Source of the DNA: Nitrospirillum viridazoti CBAmc | Lineage (GTDB): Bacteria; Pseudomonadota; Alphaproteobacteria; Azospirillales; Azospirillaceae | Length of the DNA stretch: 64,000 nt | Direction: 5' to 3' | NCBI RefSeq assembly: GCF_000730165.1 | Contig: NZ_CP022111.1 | Span: forward strand, 744,001 to 808,000 | Shown: positions 25,265 through 34,234 of the stretch, one piece after another | Numbering within the stretch: the stretch's first letter is position 1 | Layout of the letters: the number at the start of each line of letters is the position of its first letter | Program-made: the position numbers and the translations under genes | The notes under the pieces: model-generated | Seen by the model: the letters and a program-made list of their open reading frames with translations, nothing else | The model's database searches: none | Told to the model about the DNA's origin: nothing

Positions 25265-26479
25265 TTGGGGTTGGGTTGGGGAACAGGCTCCTTGGCATCA
25301 CATGCAGGTGTTCGACCGGATCGTGACGCGGGCGTGGGTGTCGGCGCGGCCAAGCTACGTACGCTGGAACTTGGCCGTTTCCTTGCCGCGACCATCATCG
25401 TCCTGACTCACCTCCTCCTGTGGGTGAACAAGTTGGCGGCCCCTGGCACGGGTCCGCTCCTGGGCGGATGGCGGCCCCCTGGGGCGTTCGGCGTGACTTA
25501 TTTCTTCGTTCTGTCCGGCTTTGTCATGATGACGGCCCATCACCGGGATTGGGGCGACGCCGCTGCCGTGCCGCGATTCTGGTGGCGGCGGCTGTGCCGC
25601 ATCTATCCCACTTATTGGCTGGCCTTGCTGATCCCGGTTTACTACCTGCACAGCACCGTGGCGCCGGCGTCGCTGGCGCAGATGTATCTGCTCTCGCCCT
25701 GGCACGATAAGGACTTCATTCCCGCCGCCTGGTCGTTGCGCCATGAGCTGGTGTTCTATTTCTTCTTTGGCTTGGCGCTGATGCCGCGCGTCGGCCGTCC
25801 CATCCTGGCCCTCTGGATCGGCGCCACCCTTTGGCGGTGGGTGCCGTGGCCGGTGCTGGACATGCTGCGCCTGCCACATCCCACCTGGCTCAATCACGTG
25901 GTGGAAACCTATTTGGGCGAGCGGCTTTTCAGTTACTTTAATTTTTATTTCATCGCAGGACTGGCCGCCGGCTGGATCTTCCTCAAACGCCGCCCGGGTC
26001 CCCGGGCCAGCCTGGCCCTGGTGGCGCTGGGCGTCGTGACCATCCTGGCGACATTGCCGGAGATCGATTGGGGCAGGGACTATGGGACGCCGGCCATGAT
26101 GATGCGGATGTCCGTCCTGTTCGCCGTCACGCTGCTGGGGCTGGCGGCGCTGGAAGATCATGGCATGCTGCGACTGGGCCGTTTCGCCGATCGGGCGGGT
26201 GCCTTGTCCTATCCCCTCTATATTCTTCACATGCCGCTGCTGCTGGCGCTGGAATTGAACCTGCCGGCGTTCAGTGCGGGTGGGTGGGCCCTGCACGGGC
26301 TGTTCCTTGCCGGCCTCTTGCTGCTCTCCGCCGCTTCCCTGCTGGTCAGCGTCACGTTCGACCAGCCGATGCAGCGCGCGTTGCGTGCCCTTGGGCGGCA
26401 TCTGGGGGGATTGAGGACGCGGCCAACGGCCGATTCCCTTTCCGGGGAGGCGGTGGCGCCGCAGCCCCCCAGCTTTTGA
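25265..26479 (+). CDS. Acyltransferase family 3 membrane protein (OafA/YrhL-like)
   Basis: Up to 404 residues with about ten hydrophobic helices. ELGRFLAATIIVLTHLL is the first helix with the conserved Arg and His of this family, and VTYFFVLSGFVM and FWWRRLCRIYPTYW follow. Such inner-membrane enzymes O-acylate cell-surface sugars. The start is uncertain: TTG 25265 and GTG 25334 are both in frame and neither has a good ribosome site; similarity begins near residue 30. Convergent with pmtA, 11 nt apart. Probable role in polysaccharide or lipid decoration; substrate unknown. Confidence 0.82.
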   Translation: MGLGWGTGSLASHAGVRPDRDAGVGVGAAKLRTLELGRFLAATIIVLTHLLLWVNKLAAPGTGPLLGGWRPPGAFGVTYFFVLSGFVMMTAHHRDWGDAAAVPRFWWRRLCRIYPTYWLALLIPVYYLHSTVAPASLAQMYLLSPWHDKDFIPAAWSLRHELVFYFFFGLALMPRVGRPILALWIGATLWRWVPWPVLDMLRLPHPTWLNHVVETYLGERLFSYFNFYFIAGLAAGWIFLKRRPGPRASLALVALGVVTILATLPEIDWGRDYGTPAMMMRMSVLFAVTLLGLAALEDHGMLRLGRFADRAGALSYPLYILHMPLLLALELNLPAFSAGGWALHGLFLAGLLLLSAASLLVSVTFDQPMQRALRALGRHLGGLRTRPTADSLSGEAVAPQPPSF

Positions 26480-26490
26480 CGCGTCGCGCC

Positions 26491-27162
26491 TCAGTCCCGC
26501 GTGTAGCCCCACACCGCCGCCGGCGGAATGTTGGAGACGGCCCAGCCCAGGCGCTTGCCCGACAGGTGCAGGGCCTGGCGGCGCAGGGGGGAGCGCAGGG
26601 AATAGGTGAAGGACAGGAATTGCCGGCCCTTGGGCATGACGGCATAGGCCTCGTCCATGATCAGGCGCTGCGCTTCCGCCGGGATCAGGATCATGGGGAT
26701 GCCGCAGACGATGGTGCCGACCTTGCCCACCCATTGCGGCGGCAGCAGGCTGCGCACGTCCTTCACATCGCCCAGCAGCACGGAGACGCCGGGGAACTTG
26801 GCCGTCATGTAGGCGTGCAGCTCCTTGTCCCGCTCGATGACGAACAGGCGCGAGGCGGGGATGCCGGAGTCCAGCAGGGCCTTGGTGATGGCGCCCGTGC
26901 CGCCACCATATTCCACCACGATCTCATCCGCCTCGCGCCGCACATGGCGGGCCATCAGGCGGCCCAGCGACGGTGCCGAGGGGGTGATGGAGGCGATGGA
27001 GACGGGGTTGGCGGCCCAGCGGCGGAAGAACAGCCAGGCGGGATTCTCATTGGCCGGGCTCTGCGTCCGGGGGGAATGGCCGCGCGGTTGGCAGCTCTTG
27101 GCGGAACCCCGGGCGGCGAACTTCTTGCCGTTCAAGGTCGTCTCGGCGCGGTCGGTCGGCAT
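26491..27162 (-). CDS. pmtA: PmtA-type phospholipid N-methyltransferase
   Basis: 223 residues. FFRRWAANPVSIASITPSAPSLGRLMA followed by the SAM motif VVEYGGGTGAITKALL, then GDVKDV and TIVCGIPM, match the Rhodobacter-type PmtA that methylates phosphatidylethanolamine towards phosphatidylcholine at the inner-membrane face. The first 40 residues are polar and poorly conserved. The 270 nt to the ABC-F gene contain no recognisable gene. PmtA and rRNA adenine methyltransferases share this fold; the PmtA reading is favoured by the VxSxG/GIPM loop and length. Confidence 0.8.
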   Translation of the reverse strand: MPTDRAETTLNGKKFAARGSAKSCQPRGHSPRTQSPANENPAWLFFRRWAANPVSIASITPSAPSLGRLMARHVRREADEIVVEYGGGTGAITKALLDSGIPASRLFVIERDKELHAYMTAKFPGVSVLLGDVKDVRSLLPPQWVGKVGTIVCGIPMILIPAEAQRLIMDEAYAVMPKGRQFLSFTYSLRSPLRRQALHLSGKRLGWAVSNIPPAAVWGYTRD

Positions 27163-27432
27163 GGTTCAGGCGTTCCTCAGCATCGGCATTCCAGCGGCGG
27201 TGCGCCCAAACCGGGGCGTCAAGGCTCTGTTCAGGTCGGTACTCAGGGGCCCCAGGCCCCCGAAACGGTCGCGTGCACGGAACATAGGGGCAGAGATGGC
27301 ACGCACCGCCCCGATTTGCAATGACGGGTGTGTTACACCCCCGTTTCCGTTACGCAATTTCGGATTAGACTTTAGGAGCGGGGTGCGGCAGTGGGGCGCA
27401 GGGCATGGGCGCCGGGCGGAATCGGCCGTAGC

Positions 27433-29319
27433 TCATGACCCCGCCGCCATCGCTTCCTCCAGCTGTTCCGACAGGGTCAGCCAAGCTTCTTCGGCGGCGT
27501 CCAGGTCTTTCTGCACCTGGCCCAGCTCGATCTGCAGCTTGGTCACGGCCTCCTTCGGGCCTTGGTACAGGGCGGGGTCGGCCAGCTTCTCGTCCAGCTT
27601 GGCCTTCTTGGTGCCCAGCTGGCCCATGCGCTTTTCCGCGTCCTCCACCTTGCGGCGCAGGGGGGCCAGCTGCTGGCGCAGCTCGGCGGCGGCCCGCCGC
27701 TCTTCCCTGCGGTCGCGGCCCGCGGCGGGGGTGACGTCGCGGGAGGCGCTGTCGCTGCGCCGCTGGTCCAGCAGCCAGGCGCGGTATTCGTCCAGGTCGC
27801 CGTCATAGGGCTTGCACGTGCCGTCGGCCACCAGCCACAGCCGGTCGGCCGTCAGCTCCACCAGGTGCGGGTCGTGGCTGATGAGGATGACGGCCCCCTG
27901 ATAGCCGTTGATGGCCTCCACCAGGGCCTCGCGGCTGTCGATGTCCAGGTGGTTGGTCGGCTCGTCCAGCAGCAGGATGCCCGGCGCCTCGCGGCTCATC
28001 AGCGCGAACAGCAGGCGCGCCTTCTCCCCGCCCGACAGGTCGCGGATCAGGGTGTCGGCCTTCACCTGGGGGAAGCCGAAGCGGCCCAGGTGGTTGCGCA
28101 CCTGCTGCTCGGTGGTGCCCTTCATGGCGGCCTGGGTCTGCTGCACCGGCGTCCAGGCCAGGTTCAGCTCCTCCGCCTGGTGCTGGGCGAAGTAGCCGAC
28201 CTTCAGCTTGGAGGATCGGCGGACCTCGCCCCCCATGGGGGCCAGCCGCCCGGCCAGCATCTTCACCAGCGTGGACTTGCCGTTGCCGTTGGCGCCCAGC
28301 AGGGCGATGCGATCCTCGGGGTCGATGCGCAGGTTCAGGTTGCGCAGGATGGCCTTGTCGCCATAGCCGACGACGGCGCCGTCCATGTTGATCAGCGGCG
28401 GCGACAACTCCTCGGGCGAGGGGAAGTCGAACCGCGTGCGGTGTTCCTCCAGCACGGTGATGGCCGGGCCCAGCTTCTCCAGCGCCTTAAGGCGGCTTTG
28501 CGCCTGCTTGGCCTTGCTGGCCTTGGCGCGGAAGCGGTCCACGAAGTCCTGCATGTGCTTGCGCTGGGCTTCCTGCTTGGCCGACTGGGCCTTCAGGTTC
28601 TCCAGCTTGGCGGCGCGCACGGTGACGAACTGGTCATAGCCGCCACTGTAGGAGGTCAGCTTCTGCTGATCCAGGTGGATGGTCGTGGTCGGGACCTTGT
28701 TCAGCAGTTCCCGATCATGGCTGATCAGCAGGATGGTGTGCGGATAGTTCTTGAGATAGCTCTCCAGCCACACCGTGGCTTCCAGGTCCAGATGGTTGGT
28801 CGGCTCGTCCAGCAGCAGCAAGTCAGGCTGGGTGAACAGCACGCCGGCCAGGGCGACGCGCATGCGCCAGCCGCCGGAGAAGTCGGCGCAAGCGCGCTCC
28901 TGTGCCGCCGCGTCGAAGCCCAGGCCGGACAGGATCTGCGCCGCCCGCGCCTCCGCCGAATGGGCACCGATGTCCGCCAGGCGGGTGTGCACCTCGGCGA
29001 TGCGGGCGGGGTCCGTCGCCGTCTCCGCCTCCGCCAGCAGGGCCGTGCGTTCAGTGTCCGCCGCCATGACCGTGTCCAGCAGGCTGGTGGCCCCCGCCGG
29101 CACCTCCTGCCGCACCATGCCCATGCGCATGCCGCTGGGCAGGCTGATCTCCCCGCCGTCGGGGTGCAACTCGCCAGCGATCAGCTTGAACAGGGTGGAC
29201 TTGCCCGTGCCGTTGCGGCCTACCAGCGCCACCTTGTGGCCCCTGGGCACGACGACGGAGGCCTGGTCCAGAAGGGTGCGGCCGGCGATGCGGTAGGTCA
29301 GGTCGGTGATGGTCAGCAT
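27433..29319 (-). CDS. ABC-F family ATPase (YheS/Uup-like)
   Basis: 628 residues with two ABC domains and no membrane helices. Walker A: GRNGTGKST (domain 1) and GANGNGKST (domain 2); signatures DFSGGWRMR and LSGGEKARL; Walker B LLLLDEPTNHLD and ILLLDEPTNHLD. A long charged linker joins the domains, and a C-terminal coiled coil (about 540-628) follows, as in Uup/YheS. These proteins act on ribosomes rather than as transporters. ATG 29319 is preceded by GAGGG; a longer frame begins 12 codons earlier. Confidence 0.94.
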   Translation of the reverse strand: MLTITDLTYRIAGRTLLDQASVVVPRGHKVALVGRNGTGKSTLFKLIAGELHPDGGEISLPSGMRMGMVRQEVPAGATSLLDTVMAADTERTALLAEAETATDPARIAEVHTRLADIGAHSAEARAAQILSGLGFDAAAQERACADFSGGWRMRVALAGVLFTQPDLLLLDEPTNHLDLEATVWLESYLKNYPHTILLISHDRELLNKVPTTTIHLDQQKLTSYSGGYDQFVTVRAAKLENLKAQSAKQEAQRKHMQDFVDRFRAKASKAKQAQSRLKALEKLGPAITVLEEHRTRFDFPSPEELSPPLINMDGAVVGYGDKAILRNLNLRIDPEDRIALLGANGNGKSTLVKMLAGRLAPMGGEVRRSSKLKVGYFAQHQAEELNLAWTPVQQTQAAMKGTTEQQVRNHLGRFGFPQVKADTLIRDLSGGEKARLLFALMSREAPGILLLDEPTNHLDIDSREALVEAINGYQGAVILISHDPHLVELTADRLWLVADGTCKPYDGDLDEYRAWLLDQRRSDSASRDVTPAAGRDRREERRAAAELRQQLAPLRRKVEDAEKRMGQLGTKKAKLDEKLADPALYQGPKEAVTKLQIELGQVQKDLDAAEEAWLTLSEQLEEAMAAGS

Positions 29320-29390
29320 GGCGGCCCTCTTAGCATGAGGCGCGCCAGAAGGCACTGCTCAGCTTAAGCGGTCAGGTCTCAGAAAGGCGA

Positions 29391-29426
29391 ACTGTACAGT
29401 ACGTATATAATGTACCTAATATACGT
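29391..29426. promoter_or_regulatory. Promoter/operator of the antitoxin-toxin pair
   Basis: A perfect palindrome ACTGTACAGT (29391-29400), then ACGTATA (29401-29407) and its complement TATACGT (29420-29426), 12 nt apart. A consensus -10 TATAAT (29406-29411) lies within this dyad; no good -35 is visible. An operator covering the -10 fits autorepression by a Phd-type antitoxin. Confidence 0.6.
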
Positions 29427-29451
29427 CATGAGGTATTGAGGAGCTGTGTTT

Positions 29452-29799
29452 ATGGTCGCTAGGCGATCGAGCATTGAAGCCTTGCCCCGGCGCAACGCCA
29501 CCCAAGTGCGCAGCCGCTGGGCCGAGGTGGCGCGGGAAGTGCAGGCCAGCGGCAGCGTGGCCATCACCAACCATGACCGGGTGGAAATGGTGTTGGTTTC
29601 GGCTGAGGAATACGAACGGCTGGCGACCAAGGCCGCTGGCGGGCTGGTGCAACAGCAGGCTACCTTGGATCGGTTGGTTGCACAGTTCGATGCGGAATTG
29701 GCCACGCTGCGGGAGCCCGGGGCCAAGGATCGGCTTGAGGACATGCTGGCATCCCAAGGCCAGGGCGGGCCTCGACCGAAGGCGGGCTATTCATATTGA
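29452..29799 (+). CDS. Phd/YefM-type antitoxin
   Basis: 115 residues. The N-terminal half (VRSRWAEVAREVQASGSVAITNHDRVEMVLVSAEEYERL) is the Phd/YefM fold, which binds DNA as a dimer; the C-terminal half (QATLDRLVAQFDAEL...) is a charged helix suited to toxin binding. ATG 29452 is preceded by GAGGAG. It overlaps the next gene by 4 nt and has a palindromic promoter, the standard layout of an autoregulated toxin-antitoxin operon. The pairing with a kinase toxin is unusual. Confidence 0.85.
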   Translation: MVARRSSIEALPRRNATQVRSRWAEVAREVQASGSVAITNHDRVEMVLVSAEEYERLATKAAGGLVQQQATLDRLVAQFDAELATLREPGAKDRLEDMLASQGQGGPRPKAGYSY

Positions 29800-30464
29800 G
29801 CGACCCCAGGCCCTTCATTGTGGTGCTGGCGGGGGTGAACGGTGCCGGCAAAAGCTCTGTCGGTGGTACGATCTTGGCGACCCACGGCCTATCGTTCTTT
29901 AACCCGGACACGATGGCCCGTCGAATAGTCGCGCAAACCGGGATGGGGGCCGAGGCTGCGGATGTGCGAGCCGGGCGCCAGGGCTTGAGCAATCTCCGTC
30001 AGGCTATCGCTGATGAAACCAGCTACGCGTTCGAGACCACGCTGAGCGGAAACGCCATTCCTTCCCTATTGCTGAAGGCGGCGGCCACGCATCGGATCAT
30101 CATGCTGTATTGTGGATTGGAAACGGTGGAGCTGCATCTGCGGCGGGTCGCTCAGCGCGTGGCCTTCGGTGGGCATGCCATCCCGGAAGCTAAGATACGG
30201 GAACGCTGGGTTACGTCTCGCGCCAATCTGGTCCGTATCCTGCCGGTGATCAGTCACCTTCAGCTTTTCGACAATAGTTTTACTGTCGGGGCGGGTGACG
30301 ACATCCCGCCGGCGCGATTGGTCCTGGAGATGCGGGACCGTGAAATTTTTGTGCCACCGGCCGGGGACTGGGCTGCGCTGGCGTCCATTCCAAACTGGGC
30401 AAAGCCCATTTTCCAGGCGGCGCGCGACCTGGCAAAGGGGCCGGGTGGTGCCGAAAAGGCCTGA
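29796..30464 (+). CDS. Zeta-toxin-like P-loop kinase
   Basis: 222 residues from TTG 29796 overlapping the antitoxin stop (TTGA). P-loop GVNGAGKSS (about 13-21), FFNPDTMARRIV and SYAFETTLSG follow the zeta-toxin/UDP-GlcNAc kinase pattern. Typical zeta toxins phosphorylate UDP-N-acetylglucosamine and stop wall synthesis; close relatives are also found as solitary kinases. Its context after a Phd-type antitoxin argues for a toxin, but activity and target are inferred. Confidence 0.8.
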   Translation: MSDPRPFIVVLAGVNGAGKSSVGGTILATHGLSFFNPDTMARRIVAQTGMGAEAADVRAGRQGLSNLRQAIADETSYAFETTLSGNAIPSLLLKAAATHRIIMLYCGLETVELHLRRVAQRVAFGGHAIPEAKIRERWVTSRANLVRILPVISHLQLFDNSFTVGAGDDIPPARLVLEMRDREIFVPPAGDWAALASIPNWAKPIFQAARDLAKGPGGAEKA

Positions 30465-30495
30465 CGGCTGCGCATCGCGGGCAGAGCGACGCCTG

Positions 30496-30524
30496 TTGCG
30501 GCCCCGCGTGCGCCCGTATATAAC
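30496..30524 (+). promoter_or_regulatory. Promoter of ndk
   Basis: TTGCGG (30496-30501), 17-nt spacer, TATAAC (30519-30524), in the 107-nt gap before ndk. The transcript would start near 30531, with an AGGAG ribosome site about 10 nt before the ATG. Confidence 0.6.
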
Positions 30525-30571
30525 GCCGCCACTTTCGAGATTCCTCGTATCAAATCCCAGGAGATCCGGCC

Positions 30572-30994
30572 ATGGCCGTCGAACAGACCTTCTCGATCAT
30601 TAAGCCCGACGCCACCCGTCGCAACCTGACCGGCAAGATCAACGCCAAGTTCGAGGAAGCCGGCCTGCGCATCGTCGCGCAGAAGCGCATCCAGATGACC
30701 AAGCAGCAGGCCGAGAAGTTCTACGAAGTGCACGCCGCCCGCCCGTTCTACGGCGACCTGGTGTCCTTCATGACCTCCGGCCCGGTGGTCGTGCAGGTCC
30801 TGGAAGGTGAGAACGCCGTGGCCCGCAACCGCGAGATCATGGGCGCCACCAACCCGGCCAACGCCGACGCCGGCACCATCCGCAAGGAATTCGCGGAATC
30901 GATCGAAGCCAACTCCGTCCACGGCTCCGACAGCCTGGAGAACGCGAAGATCGAGATCGCCTACTTCTTCGCCGGCACCGAGATCGTCGGCTGA
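30572..30994 (+). CDS. ndk: Nucleoside diphosphate kinase
   Basis: 140 residues, the standard length. Transfers phosphate between nucleoside tri- and diphosphates through a phospho-His; the active-site His is in SVHGSDS, and [17 protein letters not shown] and the ATP-binding region [18 protein letters not shown] are intact. RBS CAGGAG. Single gene flanked by its own promoter and a strong terminator. Confidence 0.98.
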   Translation: MAVEQTFSIIKPDATRRNLTGKINAKFEEAGLRIVAQKRIQMTKQQAEKFYEVHAARPFYGDLVSFMTSGPVVVQVLEGENAVARNREIMGATNPANADAGTIRKEFAESIEANSVHGSDSLENAKIEIAYFFAGTEIVG

Positions 30995-31025
30995 ACGCCG
31001 GCGTCACGGATGACGATCTAAGGGA

Positions 31026-31063
31026 AGCGGCCCCGGGGGATGCCTCGGGGCCGCTTTTCTTTT
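31026..31063 (+). terminator. Intrinsic terminator of ndk
   Basis: AGCGGCCCCG (31026-31035) pairs with CGGGGCCGCT (31046-31055), followed by TTTTCTTTT. Confidence 0.9.
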
Positions 31064-31209
31064 GGCTGCGCCGGTTCCTCCTGGGTGTCAGGGCGGCGGC
31101 AACCATGGGTTTAGGGGATTGGAAACGGTGGGATTTTGCCATTAAATTAGGCGGCGGTGGGCGCTGGCGCGGTTTTGCGCATTTTTCTGGCCGTGCGGTC
31201 AAAAAAAAC

Positions 31210-31225
31210 CTGACCAAATGGTCAA
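31210..31225. promoter_or_regulatory. RutR-type operator upstream of the pyrimidine-degradation genes
   Basis: CTGACCAAATGGTCAA matches 15 of 16 positions of TTGACCANNTGGTCAA, the published E. coli RutR site (N positions free). It lies 86 nt before the transaminase gene, in a cluster that encodes a RutR-like repressor. An extra GGTCA half-site is at 31197-31201. I found no second copy near the later genes. Confidence 0.75.
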
Positions 31226-31310
31226 ATTCATGTCACTCTCCATTCCATAAATTACGGGCTATAGAATACGGGTCCGCCTGGCCGACAGGGGCCGGGCGCC
31301 TGCTGGGAGA

Positions 31311-32717
31311 GTGGCTTTGGCACAGCGTCACGACGGCTTCGGCATCCATCCCTCCATCCCCTACGCGGCCCCCGACGGCCGTGGGGCCGGCCCGGGCTTG
31401 AGCGGCAGCGTTCCGAACAACATGGACGCCTTCTGGATGCCGTTCACGGCCAACCGCCAGTTCAAGAAGGCGCCGCGGCTGTTCGTGGGTGCCAAGGACA
31501 TGCACTACACCACCGACGACGGGCGCCAGGTGCTGGACGGCACCGCCGGCCTGTGGTGCGTGAACGCCGGCCATTGCCGGCCTGAGATCGTTCAGGCGGT
31601 ACAGGCCCAGGTGGCGGCCATGGACTACGCCCCCGCCTTCCAGATGGGCCATCCGGGCGCCTTCGAGCTGGCGGCGCAGCTGGCGGCCCTGCTGCCCACC
31701 GGCATGGACAAGGTGTTCTTCACCAATTCCGGTTCCGAATCCGTGGACACGGCGCTGAAGGTGGCGCTCGCCTACCATCGCGCCCGGGGGGAGGGGACGC
31801 GCACCCGCTTCATCGGGCGCGAACGCGGCTACCACGGCGTGGGCTTCGGCGGCATCTCCGTCGGCGGCATCGTCACCAACCGCAAGTTCTTTGGGCCCAT
31901 GCTGGCCGGTGTCGACCATCTGCCGCACACCCATGACAAGGCGCACCAGGCTTTCACCAAGGGTCAGCCGGAATGGGGCGCGCACCTGGCGGATGAGCTG
32001 GAGCGCATCGTCACCCTGCACGACGCCTCCACCATCGCCGCCGTGATCGTGGAGCCGGTGGCGGGGTCCACCGGCGTGCTGCTGCCGCCCAAGGGCTATC
32101 TGGAAAAGCTGCGGGCCATCTGTGACCGCCACGGCATCCTGCTGATCTTCGATGAGGTCATCACCGGCTTCGGCCGTCTGGGCGCGCCCTTCGCCACCGA
32201 CTATTTCGGCGTGGTGCCGGACATCATCACGGCGGCCAAGGGCCTGACCAACGCCACCGTCCCCATGGGCGCGGTGTTCTTCAAGAACCACATCTATGAC
32301 GCCTTCATGACCGGGCCGGAGAACGCCATCGAGCTGTTCCACGGCTACACCTATTCCGGCCACCCGCTGGCCACCGCCGCCGGCCTGGCGACCCTGAAGA
32401 TCTACAAGGAAGAGGGGCTGCTGACCCGGGGGGCGGAGCTGGCGTCCTATTGGCAGGAGGCGGCGCACAGCCTGCGCGGCCTGCCCCACGTCATCGACGT
32501 GCGCAACCTGGGCCTGATCGCCGGCATCGAGCTGGAGCCCATCGCCGGCAAGCCCACGGCGCGCGCCTTCGACGCTTTCCTGCGGGCCTTCGAGAAGGGC
32601 CTGCTGATCCGCACCACCGGCGACATCATTGCCCTGTCGCCGCCGCTGATCATCGAGAAGAGCCATATCGACCAAATCTTCGGCACGCTGGCCGAGGTGC
32701 TGCGCGACCTGCCGTGA
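31311..32717 (+). CDS. Omega-amino acid-pyruvate aminotransferase (beta-alanine transaminase)
   Basis: 468 residues, class III PLP aminotransferase. MDAFWMPFTANRQFKKAPRLFVGAKD and LDGTAGLWCVNAGH are the hallmark of the beta-alanine/omega-amino acid group; the PLP Lys is in TAAKGLTNA and the Asp contacting the pyridine nitrogen is in LIFDEVITGFGRLG. It would convert the beta-alanine released from uracil to malonate semialdehyde. The start is uncertain: GTG 31311, TTG 31317, or the ATG at 31422 (too short compared with relatives). The upstream RutR site suggests pyrimidine control. Confidence 0.9.
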   Translation: MALAQRHDGFGIHPSIPYAAPDGRGAGPGLSGSVPNNMDAFWMPFTANRQFKKAPRLFVGAKDMHYTTDDGRQVLDGTAGLWCVNAGHCRPEIVQAVQAQVAAMDYAPAFQMGHPGAFELAAQLAALLPTGMDKVFFTNSGSESVDTALKVALAYHRARGEGTRTRFIGRERGYHGVGFGGISVGGIVTNRKFFGPMLAGVDHLPHTHDKAHQAFTKGQPEWGAHLADELERIVTLHDASTIAAVIVEPVAGSTGVLLPPKGYLEKLRAICDRHGILLIFDEVITGFGRLGAPFATDYFGVVPDIITAAKGLTNATVPMGAVFFKNHIYDAFMTGPENAIELFHGYTYSGHPLATAAGLATLKIYKEEGLLTRGAELASYWQEAAHSLRGLPHVIDVRNLGLIAGIELEPIAGKPTARAFDAFLRAFEKGLLIRTTGDIIALSPPLIIEKSHIDQIFGTLAEVLRDLP

Positions 32718-32887
32718 GGATTGGCGATCCAAAAGGGGCAGGGTGGCTCGGCAGAAAATAAAGATCGAAAAATAAAACGAACAAAGGCATACGCCTGCGA
32801 CACGCGTACCTCTGAACAGGACCGCCGCGAACGCACGACCGTTCCGGCGGGGGCCCAGCAAAGGGCGGGAAAGGACGGGAGCAGTAG

Positions 32888-34216
32888 ATGAGTGGCGTAA
32901 ACGGGGCCGCCCGCAGCAACCAGCTTAGCCTGGACCGGGACTTGGTCTCCCCCTTCACCGCCTTGCAGGCCATGGCGGAGAGCAGCCGGTGTCTCTATTG
33001 TTATGAGGCGGCCTGTGTCACGGCCTGCCCCACCGCCATCGACATTCCGGGCTTCATCCGCAAGATCGGCACCGGCAATGTGAAGGGGGCCGCCCGCACC
33101 ATCCTGGACGCCAACATCATGGGCGGCACCTGCGCCCGCGCCTGCCCGACGGAGGTGCTGTGCGAGCAGGCCTGCGTGCGCAACAAGGCAGAGGCGGAAC
33201 CGGTGCTGATCGGCAGGCTGCAACGCTACGCCACCGACGTGCTGTTCAAGGCGGGCGTGCAGCCCTTCACGCGACAGGCGCCGACCGGCAAGCATGTCGC
33301 GGTGGTGGGCGGCGGCCCGGCCGGCCTCGCCTGCGCCCACCGGCTGGCCCTGCTGGGGCACGAGGTCACGGTGTTCGAGGCCCGCACCAAGGCCGGCGGC
33401 CTGAACGAATATGGCCTGGCTGCCTACAAGATGGTCGACGACTTCGCCCAGCGCGAGGTGGACTTCATCCTGTCTCTGGGCGGCATCACGGTGAAGACGG
33501 GCGTGGCCCTGGGCCGCGACGTCACGCTGGCCCAACTGCGCCAGGACCATGACGCCGTGTTCCTGGGCCTTGGTTTGGCAGGCATCAACACCTTGGGCGT
33601 GGCCGGCGAGGATTTGGCCGGTGTGGCCGACGCGGTGGACGTCATCGCCGCGCTGCGTCAGCGGGCCGCCCCGCCGGTGGCCTTGGCCGGCCCCCTGGCT
33701 GGGCGCCGTGTGGTGGTCATCGGTGGCGGCAACACGGCGGTGGACGCCGCCATCCAGTCGCTGTGCGCCGGGGCGGCGGAGGTCACCATGGCTTACCGCC
33801 GGGGCACGGCCGAGATGGGCGCCACCGGGCATGAGCAGGATCTGGCCCGCACCCAGGGGGTGGTCCTGCGCACCTGGCTGGCGCCGCGCGAGATCCTGGG
33901 AACCGGCGGCGCCGTCAGCGGCATCGTGCTGGAACGCATGGCGATGGACGCCGGCCGCCTGGTTGGCACCGGCGAGACGGTGACCATCCCCTGCGACGTC
34001 GTGTTGAAGGCCGTGGGGCAGAAGCTGGCGCCCGGCGGGCTGGACGGCCTGGCCCTGGCGGGGGGCCGCATCCAGGTGGACGAGACCCTGGCCACCAGCT
34101 TGGCCGGCGTCTATGCCGGCGGCGATTGCATCAAAAGCGGCGAGGATCTGACCGTGCAGTCCGTGGCGGACGGCAAGGCGGCGGCCTTCGCCATCGACGT
34201 TTACCTCAAGGCTTGA
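32888..34216 (+). CDS. preT: NAD-dependent dihydropyrimidine dehydrogenase subunit PreT
   Basis: 442 residues: N-terminal cysteine-rich helical domain with four Fe-S-type motifs (LYCYEAACVTACP and CARACPTEVLCEQACV), then a FAD-binding GVGGGPAGLACAHRL-like motif (about 140) and an NAD-binding GGGNTAVDAA (about 278). It passes electrons from NADH through FAD and Fe-S clusters to PreA for uracil/thymine reduction. Starts with good RBS (GGGAG). Separated from the transaminase by 170 nt without a gene and immediately followed by preA. Confidence 0.93.
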   Translation: MSGVNGAARSNQLSLDRDLVSPFTALQAMAESSRCLYCYEAACVTACPTAIDIPGFIRKIGTGNVKGAARTILDANIMGGTCARACPTEVLCEQACVRNKAEAEPVLIGRLQRYATDVLFKAGVQPFTRQAPTGKHVAVVGGGPAGLACAHRLALLGHEVTVFEARTKAGGLNEYGLAAYKMVDDFAQREVDFILSLGGITVKTGVALGRDVTLAQLRQDHDAVFLGLGLAGINTLGVAGEDLAGVADAVDVIAALRQRAAPPVALAGPLAGRRVVVIGGGNTAVDAAIQSLCAGAAEVTMAYRRGTAEMGATGHEQDLARTQGVVLRTWLAPREILGTGGAVSGIVLERMAMDAGRLVGTGETVTIPCDVVLKAVGQKLAPGGLDGLALAGGRIQVDETLATSLAGVYAGGDCIKSGEDLTVQSVADGKAAAFAIDVYLKA

Positions 34217-34234
34217 ACAGGGGAGGGACGACCC

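Noticed and set aside
29341-29451. Attachment-site or integron recombination site at the antitoxin promoter
   Set aside because: The dyads are short and centred on a -10 element; no integrase gene or second copy is present.
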